Positions 51,616 to 60,702 of a stretch of 64,000 nucleotides of DNA are shown one piece after another. This DNA comes from an uncultured Clostridia bacterium (GTDB taxonomy: Bacteria; Bacillota; Clostridia; Saccharofermentanales; Saccharofermentanaceae). The stretch covers positions 1 through 64,000 of the forward strand of contig CAMVBS010000004.1 of NCBI GenBank assembly GCA_947165785.1. Direction: 5' to 3'. The notes below the pieces were generated by a model. The model was not told the origin of the DNA, did no database searches, and saw only the letters and a list, made by a program, of their open reading frames with translations. A program made the position numbers and the translations under genes. Positions within the stretch are counted from its first letter, which is position 1. Each line of letters begins with the position of its first letter.

Positions 51616-52805
51616 GAATATGTTTTGTTGTGCAAAGATACGGTGACGAAGTAAACGGCGGTGCGGAAGTTCACGCCAAGCAGCTTGCCGAGCACGTAAA
51701 TGACCTCACGGATCACGAAGTTGAAGTTGCTACGACCAAGGCCATCGATTACGTGACCTGGAAGAATGAATATGAGAAAGACGAAGAGATCATAAACGGT
51801 ATCAAGGTAAGAAGGTTCCCTGTCGTTAATGAGCGTAACCAGGAAGTCTTCAACAAATATTCATCCAAGATGGCGGTCGGCGATCATTCCATCGAGGAAC
51901 TTGAGGAATGGATGCGCCTTCAGGGACCTGAGTGTCCGTCTCTTATCGAGTGGCTCGGTGCCCACAGGGATGATTATGACTGCTTCGTTTTCCTGACATA
52001 TCTTTATTACACGACATACTTCGGCCTAAAGGCAGTTGGAAAGAAAGCTGTCCTTATCCCGACTGCGCATGACGAGTGGACTATCCATCTTCCTCTTTTT
52101 GAGAAGATGTTCACTCTCCCGGGCGCATTTTTCTATAACACGACTGAAGAGAAAGAACTCGTCAACACATACTTTTCGACAGGAAACATCCTTGATAACA
52201 AGGGTATAGGCGGCGTAGGCGTAGAAGTTCCGCCTGTTGTAGATGCCGAGGCATTCAGGAAGAAGACCGGCATCACCGGCGATTTCATGGTCTATATCGG
52301 AAGGATCGATGAGAATAAGTGCTGCCCTGAGCTCTTCAGATATTTCAGAGAGTACAAGGACCGTCACAAGGATTCCGATCTTAAGCTCGTTCTCGCAGGT
52401 AAGGAAGTCATCAAGGTCCCTGAGGCTGATGACATCATCCCGCTGGGATTCGTATCCGAGGAAGATAAGTTCAATGCCATCGCGGCTTCGAAGTTCCTGG
52501 TACTCCCTTCATGGTTCGAGAGCCTGTCGATCGTAGTACTCGAAGCAATGAAACTTAAAAGACCCGTTCTCGTCAGCGGCCGCTGCGACGTTCTCAAGGC
52601 TCATTGCCTGAAGAGTAACGGCGGACTTTATTACACGGATTTCCTCGAGTTCGAGGGCGCAACCGATTACCTTCTCTCACATCCTGATGAGTGCAGGATC
52701 ATGGGCGAGAACGGCATCGAATACGTTAATGAGAACTACAGCTGGGAAGGCATCGTCGAGAGACTTGATGCCATCATGAAGAAGGTCGCACTCTCGGGAG
52801 TATAA
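51612..52805 (+). CDS. GT4-like glycosyltransferase (397 aa), related to 48560..49753
   Basis: RYGDEVNGGAEVHAKQLAEHV; MVYIGRIDENKCCPELFRYF; LPSWFESLSIVVLEAMKLKRPVLVSGRCDVL. Confidence 0.88.
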   Translation: MRICFVVQRYGDEVNGGAEVHAKQLAEHVNDLTDHEVEVATTKAIDYVTWKNEYEKDEEIINGIKVRRFPVVNERNQEVFNKYSSKMAVGDHSIEELEEWMRLQGPECPSLIEWLGAHRDDYDCFVFLTYLYYTTYFGLKAVGKKAVLIPTAHDEWTIHLPLFEKMFTLPGAFFYNTTEEKELVNTYFSTGNILDNKGIGGVGVEVPPVVDAEAFRKKTGITGDFMVYIGRIDENKCCPELFRYFREYKDRHKDSDLKLVLAGKEVIKVPEADDIIPLGFVSEEDKFNAIAASKFLVLPSWFESLSIVVLEAMKLKRPVLVSGRCDVLKAHCLKSNGGLYYTDFLEFEGATDYLLSHPDECRIMGENGIEYVNENYSWEGIVERLDAIMKKVALSGV

Positions 52806-53595
52806 AGTCATAGACAGCCTTTGCAAGACCGTTTTCCTCGCAGTTTGTCGTCACATATTCACAGCATGCCTTGATCTCGTCACTGCTGTTGCCCATCGCG
52901 ATCGAGTGAGGAGCAGCCTTGAGCATAGACAGGTCATTATCGTTATCCCCTGCGGCGAATACGTTTTCTTCAGGGATCTCCAGCATCTCCGCGAGCTTAA
53001 GGAGCGCATTTCCCTTGGAGGCTCCTGGCGCCGTCAGATCCATGAGGACACCTGTTGACATGGTGCATTCGAGATCCTTATTCCCGCGAAGGATGGCTTT
53101 GGTCTCTTCATCTGCGCCGACCACCAGGATCTTACTGAACTTCGGGAAAGGCTTCATATCAAGGCTGAAGTCATAAAGAGGCGCCTTTTCCTCTTCCTTG
53201 AGCCCTTCATTATACTTATCGAAAAAGTCACGTCGTCCGTTACGAGGTCCGAAGAATATGCCTTCACCGGAATATCCCGCAAAATCGATATCCCTCCTGA
53301 GCAGCATCTCGAAAACATCCCTTGCTACGGTTTCATCGATATTGACCGAGTAGACTTCATCAAACTTTTTGGGATCGTATAACGAACCGCCGTTACTGGT
53401 TATGCACGGAACGTCCACATCAAGTGAAGCAGCGAACTTTCTGACCAGATAGAAAGTCCTTCCGGTGGCGAGCGTAAAGGCAACGCCGTTTTCGCGAAGG
53501 AGCCTTATTGCCTTCTTGTTCTCTTCGGTTACATCCTCTCCCGGCATGAGCAAAGTGAAGTCCATGTCTGATGCGAACAGGTATCTGTATTTCAT
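52774..53595 (-). CDS. HAD-IIB family hydrolase (Cof-like)
   Basis: FASDMDFTLLMPGEDVTEENKKAIRLL; GASKGNALLKLAEML; VFAAGDNDNDLSMLKAAPHSIAMGNSSDEIK. Confidence 0.88.
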   Translation of the reverse strand: MKYRYLFASDMDFTLLMPGEDVTEENKKAIRLLRENGVAFTLATGRTFYLVRKFAASLDVDVPCITSNGGSLYDPKKFDEVYSVNIDETVARDVFEMLLRRDIDFAGYSGEGIFFGPRNGRRDFFDKYNEGLKEEEKAPLYDFSLDMKPFPKFSKILVVGADEETKAILRGNKDLECTMSTGVLMDLTAPGASKGNALLKLAEMLEIPEENVFAAGDNDNDLSMLKAAPHSIAMGNSSDEIKACCEYVTTNCEENGLAKAVYDFILPRVRPSS

Positions 53596-53690
53596 AATGA
53601 CCTCGTATCGGTTTATTTATCCGTGTAATAGGGTATAATAACAGACAAGCACTTTTCAAGAGTGCCATTAAGTTGCAAAAGAGGCATCAA

Positions 53691-54773
53691 ATGAAACGAA
53701 CAGCAGTTATAATGGCAGGCGGCGGCGGAACACGCTTTTGGCCTGTATCCAGAATGGCAACACCTAAGCAGCTCGTTAAGCTTACCGGAACAGACGTTAT
53801 GCTCAACGAGACGATCAAGCATTACGAGAACGTAATCGGAAGAGAATCCACATTCATAGTAACAAATGAAAAGCAGGCCGAGCTCATGAATGAGGTGCTT
53901 TTTCCTGAGGTCGACAGATCTCATATCCTCATCGAGCCGGTTCAGAGAAACACAGCTCCGTGCATCATCTATGCAGCCATGACACTTAAGAAGCTCTACG
54001 GTGATGCGCTTATGGCAGTGCTTCCTGCAGATCATCATATCTCTGATATCAAGGAGTACGAGAGGATCCTCGACCTCGCATTTAAGACGGCAGAAGAAAC
54101 TGACAGGATCGTAACTATCGGCATCTGGCCTAAGTTCCCGTCAACGGGCTACGGCTATATCAGATTTTCTACCAATCCTATCGAGCCTGGTTCTGAGATC
54201 TACCATCTCAGACGTTTTGTCGAGAAGCCGCGTGAATCGGTAGCAAAGGAATATCTCCAGTCAGGTAAGTACCTCTGGAACTCGGGAATGTTCATCTGGA
54301 AGGCTTCAGTCATCCTCGAAGAATTCAAGAAATTCCTTCCTGACACTTATGCAAAGATGGAATCCATCTTTGATTCACTGAGGACTCCTGACGAGAAGGA
54401 TGCGATCGCGAAGGTATATCCTGAACTCGATAAGATCTCCATCGACTACGGTATCATGGAGAAGACATCCGATGTTTACTGTATCCCTGCAGAATTCGGT
54501 TGGAACGATGTAGGATCATGGGATACGCTCGATTCAGTATTTCCTCATGACGGCGATGACAATGTAATAGTAGGAGACTACGAAGGTATTGATACCGAGA
54601 ACACCGTAATCTTCAACAAGTCCAATGACAAGATCATTACTACTATCGGAGTAAAGGACCTCGTTATCGTCCAGACTGAAGATTCAATCCTTGTCTGTTC
54701 CAAAGAACAGGCACAGGATGTTAAGCTCATGGTCGACCACCTTAAGGAAAGAGGAAGAGAAGATCTTCTCTGA
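53691..54773 (+). CDS. manC: Mannose-1-phosphate guanylyltransferase
   Basis: VIMAGGGGTRFWPVSRMATPKQLVKL; ILIEPVQRNTAPCIIYAA; FVEKPRES; SIDYGIMEKTSDVYCIPAEFGWNDVGSWD. Confidence 0.93.
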   Translation: MKRTAVIMAGGGGTRFWPVSRMATPKQLVKLTGTDVMLNETIKHYENVIGRESTFIVTNEKQAELMNEVLFPEVDRSHILIEPVQRNTAPCIIYAAMTLKKLYGDALMAVLPADHHISDIKEYERILDLAFKTAEETDRIVTIGIWPKFPSTGYGYIRFSTNPIEPGSEIYHLRRFVEKPRESVAKEYLQSGKYLWNSGMFIWKASVILEEFKKFLPDTYAKMESIFDSLRTPDEKDAIAKVYPELDKISIDYGIMEKTSDVYCIPAEFGWNDVGSWDTLDSVFPHDGDDNVIVGDYEGIDTENTVIFNKSNDKIITTIGVKDLVIVQTEDSILVCSKEQAQDVKLMVDHLKERGREDLL

Positions 54774-54901
54774 TGTCGTCGATCAAATAACGGTGATAGT
54801 TGCTAAGAGGAGGGATGGATTTGCGTAATAACAGGATAATTAGTGTTGTCAGTCTTAATATTTAGAGCAGTAATGCAAATTGTTGATTAGGTGGAGAGTT
54901 A

Positions 54902-55561
54902 TTGAAGAGACTGGTTTTATTAATTTTACTTGTATTCACAATTGTTTTGTGTATATCGTGTTCGTTAAATAATGAACGTCAGGTGTATCATGACGGTTTT
55001 GAGGATTATGAGCATCAAATCGTTGATGTGTATGGCGATTATATTATTGTTGCAGTACACGATAAGCGTAGTATATCGCTTACGTTTAAGAATTCATACT
55101 TGAAGGATGAGCAGAAACGAACTCAGATTCCTGAGTACAAAATCATAGAAGATATTAGGGTTTTAACCAATCAATATATTGATAATAATCCACACAGTCT
55201 TTTAGCAGACGAAATGCACCACAACTGTATGAGTATTACATTAGGACAAAGAACTGGTGATCATTATCAAATCATATTTGAAGTAGATAATTATTTCATT
55301 GACGACATGGGGGATCCTGGAATTCTACAAAATCAGTTTGTATATTACTCATGTCTTAGTCATTTTTCGCCGATTGTTCCTGAAGAATATGTAAGCGATA
55401 TGTATGATTATATTGCTATAACTGGAGAAAATATAAGATATATAGATATGTTCGAATTTTCGGGAATAAGTGAAGACGAACAACGCGCGTGGGAAGCGGA
55501 GATCTACTCCAAATTCCCACTTGTCACGTCTCCTGAAAAGTCACTAGTTCAAGAAGAGTGA
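54902..55561 (+). CDS. Lipoprotein of unknown function
   Basis: Signal peptide with lipobox IVLCISCSLNN; TTG start; AT-rich. Confidence 0.6.
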   Translation: MKRLVLLILLVFTIVLCISCSLNNERQVYHDGFEDYEHQIVDVYGDYIIVAVHDKRSISLTFKNSYLKDEQKRTQIPEYKIIEDIRVLTNQYIDNNPHSLLADEMHHNCMSITLGQRTGDHYQIIFEVDNYFIDDMGDPGILQNQFVYYSCLSHFSPIVPEEYVSDMYDYIAITGENIRYIDMFEFSGISEDEQRAWEAEIYSKFPLVTSPEKSLVQEE

Positions 55562-55652
55562 GGCCTATTACCTGATCCGTAGTTACATCTGTGAGAATGT
55601 ATTATCTGCTATGCATGAATATGAATAAACCGCGTACTTCGCGCCATTATTT

Positions 55653-55687
55653 CCCGGACACTGATCAACAGTGCCCGGGCTTTTTTT
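55653..55687 (+). terminator. Intrinsic terminator
   Basis: CCCGGACACTG ATCAA CAGTGCCCGGG C TTTTTTT. Confidence 0.85.
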
Positions 55688-56076
55688 GTTATTGAGAACA
55701 ACCCCCGATCCTGAGCTGATTACAAAAATGTAAGAAACTGGGCATCTTTGTAAGTAAATAGAATGGAAACGAGGGTTATATTAGCGGATAATCTTAAACG
55801 TAAAGGAAAGGAAACGCAAGCTCTTTTACATGCTTATAACATGGATAAAGAACTGTCGCAGGCCGCCCCCTTCTAAGCCAAGGGAGCGGCTTGAAAAATG
55901 GGAATATCAGGCTTTTAGCAGTGTTTTAGAATTTTGAAACAAATCTTTAAGCTCTCTTAACTAATTCTTAAACACTCATCCATATAATGCTTTATGGACA
56001 AAGGAAATAGCGTCGTGCAGTCCGGAACGCATGACAACAAAACCTACACAAAGCAAAAACCAAGGAGAAAACTAAA

Positions 56077-58464
56077 ATGCAATACTTTAAGAAAATCGCA
56101 GCATGCACAATGGCAGCAACAATGCTCTTCGGAATGGGAATGATGTTCTCAGGATGCGGATCTAAATCCGAAAAAGCGGAAGTTATCCAGAAAGACGACC
56201 TCTGGTTTAACACCAAGAAGGTCAAGCTTCAGTCTGATTATGATATGTCTGAATACTTGCTCGTTCAGCACAATACACCTCTTTCAGTAGGTGATAAGTA
56301 TGCGATCCTTTACCTCGGACAGAAGAACATGACTAAAGACATGATGAACGATAAGGATTTTGATTACAATACGCTCATGCTCAATGATGTCATTATCTAT
56401 GATAAAGAAGGTAATATTGAAAAGAAGATCGATATCAATTCGCAGATCGCAGAAGAGGGAAAGGTATCCAACATCACAGCCATCACTCCTTCAGGTGACA
56501 GACTTTGTGTTTACTATGTAAGCGGTGACCCTAATGGTATCGGTGAGAATACGAATTATATTGCATTCCTTAATGTTGAATCAGGAAAGATCGAGGAAAA
56601 GAAAGAAGCTGATATTCCAAACAGTGATATTGTTAATAATGTAAAGAATATTGACGGTTACGATGTTATCACCTGCGTAAACTACAGTGATGGTAATACT
56701 TCTTTTTCTTTGAGATTTGCCAAGGACGGTAAGATCGTATCTTCAACTGATTTTGATAAGGATATCGGAAAGGGTCAGATACTTTATGTAGAGGATGTTT
56801 ATTCGGCAGGAAACGGAAAGTACGTAGCAAATTGCTATGGTGAGAAAGGAACTATCAGCGTTGAGATCGATGCTGAATCCGGTTCATCGAGCAAACTCGA
56901 TTCCGAGGCTAAAAGTGAAGCAACCAAGAAGAAACACTCTACATTCGATGGCACTGAATATGTTATGGATGAGGACGGTATCCGTAAGGTAAACGGTGAT
57001 AAGGAAGAAGACTTTATTCCTTTTGATAATTGTAATGTCAATATAGGCGAGGCAAGCAACGGACAGCTCGTTAGCGTTACAGAAGATTCTGCAATTATCA
57101 TTTGTGAATCACAGGCATCAATGAACTATCTTGAAGACAATCCTGTAATCGTTTATGAACTTACCAGGGCTTCTGAAAATCCTAATGCCGGTAAGAAGGT
57201 CATCAAGGTCGCAGCAGGAAGCGGCGAACTCAGCAATGCTGAGGCAGAAGGTATCAGAGTATTTAACGATACCAACAAGGACTATTTTGCAAAACTTGTC
57301 ACATATGATATTGAAGATGTCGACACAGAGACAGAAGATTCGGATGAATTGCTGGCTAACGGAGAGAAGGTTCAGGCTTCACTTGCTAATCAGCTTGCTG
57401 TAGACCTTATGTCAGGCGATGGCCCTGATGTTCTCATCGGTGCAAGTTCTCTCGGTGAGCTCTTGAATGATGAATATCTTGAAGATCTCACTACATACAT
57501 CGGAGGAGACAACGGTCTTGATCTTGCTCAGTATTATTCCAATGTCATCGATGCATGCAAGACGGACGGTAAGCTCTATTTCATGCCTAACACATTCGAT
57601 ATGTACGGAGTTCTCTGTGATACTAAGAATTTTGATGCATCCCAGGTCGGTTTCACATTCGATCAGTACGATGAATTCGTAAAGAATGACTGTAACGGAG
57701 AGGAACCATACACGTTGAAAGGTTCTAAGATGGCATTTTTCAAGGAATGCATGGAAGCTACAAATGATTCCTGGATCAAGGACGGCAAGGCAAACTTTGA
57801 CAGTGAAGAGTTCAGAAATCTTGCAACATTCTTCAAGGAAAATATCCCTGACGGTATCACATCTACAGATGAAGAGATCTATTACGGTATTGATATGTCT
57901 GATAAGAAGGCAGGCGTTATTGCTCAGGTAGGTTGTCTCAGCAATCTTACGTCATACAACTATTTCGGTGCCGATTGTAAGCTCATGGGTCTTCCTTCTT
58001 CTGACGGAAGAGGTCCTTCTGCTATGATCTACTCCTCGACTTCCATCTCGGCAAAGTCCAATGTAAAGGATGGTGCATGGGAACTTGTTAAGACACTTGC
58101 CAGCGAGGATATCCTTAAGTACGAAGCAGCATGGAGCATTCCGATCAACATCGCAGCAGAGAAGGAATCTATCGAGTCATATATGAAATATAATGATAAA
58201 GTAGTAGATATGTATAAAGAGATGGGTATGCCTATGAGTGATGACAATCTTGCAGAAAGCGGTCTCCTGCCTAAGGACAGCGGTATTCCTGAAGCATATG
58301 AGAATATGATCGGAACCGTATCCGGCGTATTGACAAGTGATAAGTCCATCTCTGCGATCGTAACCGAGGAAGTACAGGCATACTTCGCAGGACAGAAAGA
58401 TCTCGATACGGTAATCGATACTATCCAGAACAGAGCTCAGACCGTAATCGAGGAAAGAAAGTGA
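56077..58464 (+). CDS. Carbohydrate ABC transporter substrate-binding lipoprotein with long N-terminal extension
   Basis: Lipobox GMMFSGCGSK; N-terminal about 350 aa of repeated beta-strand-like segments; SBP domain LMSGDGPDVLIGASSLGELLNDEYLEDLT...LYFMPNTFDMYGV. Confidence 0.85.
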   Translation: MQYFKKIAACTMAATMLFGMGMMFSGCGSKSEKAEVIQKDDLWFNTKKVKLQSDYDMSEYLLVQHNTPLSVGDKYAILYLGQKNMTKDMMNDKDFDYNTLMLNDVIIYDKEGNIEKKIDINSQIAEEGKVSNITAITPSGDRLCVYYVSGDPNGIGENTNYIAFLNVESGKIEEKKEADIPNSDIVNNVKNIDGYDVITCVNYSDGNTSFSLRFAKDGKIVSSTDFDKDIGKGQILYVEDVYSAGNGKYVANCYGEKGTISVEIDAESGSSSKLDSEAKSEATKKKHSTFDGTEYVMDEDGIRKVNGDKEEDFIPFDNCNVNIGEASNGQLVSVTEDSAIIICESQASMNYLEDNPVIVYELTRASENPNAGKKVIKVAAGSGELSNAEAEGIRVFNDTNKDYFAKLVTYDIEDVDTETEDSDELLANGEKVQASLANQLAVDLMSGDGPDVLIGASSLGELLNDEYLEDLTTYIGGDNGLDLAQYYSNVIDACKTDGKLYFMPNTFDMYGVLCDTKNFDASQVGFTFDQYDEFVKNDCNGEEPYTLKGSKMAFFKECMEATNDSWIKDGKANFDSEEFRNLATFFKENIPDGITSTDEEIYYGIDMSDKKAGVIAQVGCLSNLTSYNYFGADCKLMGLPSSDGRGPSAMIYSSTSISAKSNVKDGAWELVKTLASEDILKYEAAWSIPINIAAEKESIESYMKYNDKVVDMYKEMGMPMSDDNLAESGLLPKDSGIPEAYENMIGTVSGVLTSDKSISAIVTEEVQAYFAGQKDLDTVIDTIQNRAQTVIEERK

Positions 58465-58561
58465 TTTTTGAGGCAAAAGCCTTAAACGGGAAACAATCGG
58501 GTGGTAATAATCGTCCATAATGTGTTCCCACAAAGAACAAAAACTTTATGTCCCAATAAGG

Positions 58562-58590
58562 CCTTCCGGAGAGTCCAGTCCTCCGGAAGG
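58562..58590 (+). promoter_or_regulatory. Perfect 10-bp intercistronic stem-loop between SBP and permease genes
   Basis: CCTTCCGGAG AGTCCAGTC CTCCGGAAGG without a T tract. Confidence 0.6.
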
Positions 58591-58642
58591 TTAAATGGGG
58601 TAAAATGGTGAAGAAACAATATAGTAAAGGGAAGTAATGTAA

Positions 58643-59590
58643 ATGTCGGAAAGTCAAAACAAAAGAGGAGAACTTCTTCTTCAAAAGGCTGAGATAAACA
58701 AGCGTAAAAGACGCCTTCACAGAAAAAGAAAGATGCTTGACTGGGGTGTGTTCACCGCATACCTTTTCCCGAGTCTGGCGGGCGTATTGCTCTTTTTCTT
58801 TCTTCCTCTGTTAATGCTTCTTAAGACTTCTTTTCAGAAGTCGTCAACCAACACTGATTTCGTAGGTTTTGACAATTATGCCAGAGTCCTTACGAACAAG
58901 GCCTTTAAGGATGCTTCCATCAATACTCTCAAGTTCGCGGTGGTCGCAGTTCCTCTGGCTATCGTACTGGCGCTCCTTGTAGCGCTCCTGCTTAACAGCG
59001 GTATGCCGGGAAAGAGTATCTTCAGAAGTATCCTTTTGAACCCTATGATGGTTCCTGTTGCTTCGATCGTTCTTATCTGGCAGGTATTCTTCAGTTATAA
59101 CGGTGTTGTCAACGGATGGCTCGCGAGCCTTTTCCATATCGATAAGATCGACTGGCTCAAATCCTCGTACGCGCAAGTGGTAATCCTGGTAATGTTCATA
59201 TGGAAGAACCTGGGTTACAATATGGTCCTTTTCCTTGCGGCGCTCAACAATATCCCTGCAGAGGTTATCGAGTCCGCCAAGATGGACGGCGCAGGTCCGG
59301 TAAAAAGATTTTTCTCGATCAAGATGCACTACTTGAGCTCAACGATCTTCTTTGTCGGAATCATGTCGCTCATCAATTCATTTAAGATATTCCGTGAGGT
59401 TTACCTCCTGACGGGTGACTACCCGTTCGATACACTTTATATGCTCCAGCACTACATGAACAATGCGTTCAGACATCTTGATTATTCCAAGTTGTCATCA
59501 GGTGCGATCATCATGTGTATCGTAATGATCATTATCGTCGGCTTCCTTTTCTTTGCAGAAGCGAAATTCGGCGGAGATATCGAGGAGTAA
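58643..59590 (+). CDS. Carbohydrate ABC transporter permease (MalF/UgpA-like)
   Basis: AYLFPSLAGVLLFFFLPLLMLLKTSF; EAA-loop-like EVIESAKMDGAGPVKRFFSIKMHYLS. Confidence 0.9.
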   Translation: MSESQNKRGELLLQKAEINKRKRRLHRKRKMLDWGVFTAYLFPSLAGVLLFFFLPLLMLLKTSFQKSSTNTDFVGFDNYARVLTNKAFKDASINTLKFAVVAVPLAIVLALLVALLLNSGMPGKSIFRSILLNPMMVPVASIVLIWQVFFSYNGVVNGWLASLFHIDKIDWLKSSYAQVVILVMFIWKNLGYNMVLFLAALNNIPAEVIESAKMDGAGPVKRFFSIKMHYLSSTIFFVGIMSLINSFKIFREVYLLTGDYPFDTLYMLQHYMNNAFRHLDYSKLSSGAIIMCIVMIIIVGFLFFAEAKFGGDIEE

Positions 59591-59593
59591 GCA

Positions 59594-60664
59594 ATGGAAG
59601 ATCAGAACAGACAATTGATCCGTGAGAGAAGAAGGATGCAGGCAACTCTTGCACGTCGTAAGGTCTTTACGACTACAGAGAAGTTCGAGAGCCGCTTCGA
59701 TCACATGACACAAGAGGAGAAGGATGCTTATTTTCGAAAAGAACGTAAGCGTGCCGCAGGTGTCCTCGCCAGAAGAAATGTGTTTACCAAGATCGCCATG
59801 GGATTTGGCGTAGCGATCGCAATAGGTCTCGCAATACTTGCCTTGGTGCCTATCTTCTACACTTTTATAAATTCGTTTATGTCATCGGCAGAGATCAAGG
59901 ACAACTACGGAGTAGTATTCCAGAGCTTGTCCGGACATGCCAAGGATACAGGTGCGACATACCTTGATAAGACGGTCGTACTCCGAATGGTTCCTGAGAG
60001 AGTTACGCTCGAGCAGTACAAGACATTGCTCTTCATGAGCCCGACGTACCTTCTTAAGTTTTGGAACTCGGTAATAATGGTAGTACCGATCGTTTTGGGC
60101 CAGCTCGTTGTATCTTCGCTCGCTGCGTACAGCTTCGCGAGATACCGTAAGAGGAGAAGGGAGATATTGTTCTTCTCATACGTAATCCTCATGCTGATGC
60201 CTTTCCAGGTTACTCTCGTACCAAACTACATGATCTCCGAGAACCTTCACATACTGAATACCTTCTGGGCGATCATACTGCCGGGTGTCTTCTCAACATT
60301 CAGTTGCTTCCTTCTTACGAAGTACATGAGACAGATCCCTTCATCATATATCGAAGCGGCTAAACTCGACGGTGCTACCGAATGGCAGATCTTCACACAG
60401 ATCGCGCTTCCTACATGTAAGAGTGCTATCTTTGCTATGGCGATCCTGCTGTTCATCGATTACTGGAACATGGTTGAGCAGCCATTGGTACTTCTTACCG
60501 ATGATCAGAAACAACCTTTGTCGGTATTCCTTTCCCAGATAAATGAAGCTGAGATCGGAATTGCGTTTGCGGCCTCGGCGCTTTATATGATACCTGCGCT
60601 CCTCATATTCCTTTGGGGTGAAGAGTATCTCGTCGAAGGTATATCGCATTCGGGAATCAAGTAA
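59594..60664 (+). CDS. Carbohydrate ABC transporter permease (MalG/UgpE-like)
   Basis: IPSSYIEAAKLDGATEWQIFTQIALPTCKSAIFAM. Confidence 0.9.
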   Translation: MEDQNRQLIRERRRMQATLARRKVFTTTEKFESRFDHMTQEEKDAYFRKERKRAAGVLARRNVFTKIAMGFGVAIAIGLAILALVPIFYTFINSFMSSAEIKDNYGVVFQSLSGHAKDTGATYLDKTVVLRMVPERVTLEQYKTLLFMSPTYLLKFWNSVIMVVPIVLGQLVVSSLAAYSFARYRKRRREILFFSYVILMLMPFQVTLVPNYMISENLHILNTFWAIILPGVFSTFSCFLLTKYMRQIPSSYIEAAKLDGATEWQIFTQIALPTCKSAIFAMAILLFIDYWNMVEQPLVLLTDDQKQPLSVFLSQINEAEIGIAFAASALYMIPALLIFLWGEEYLVEGISHSGIK

Positions 60665-60702
60665 AAATATAAGAGTCTATATTAGTGGAGGCGTAAAGTA
60701 AA

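Noticed and set aside
55763-55876. 38-codon ORF METRVILADNLKRKGKETQALLHAYNMDKELSQAAPF resembling the start of an HTH protein
   Set aside because: No convincing Shine-Dalgarno, ends in the GC-rich hairpin, and the resemblance is too weak to call.
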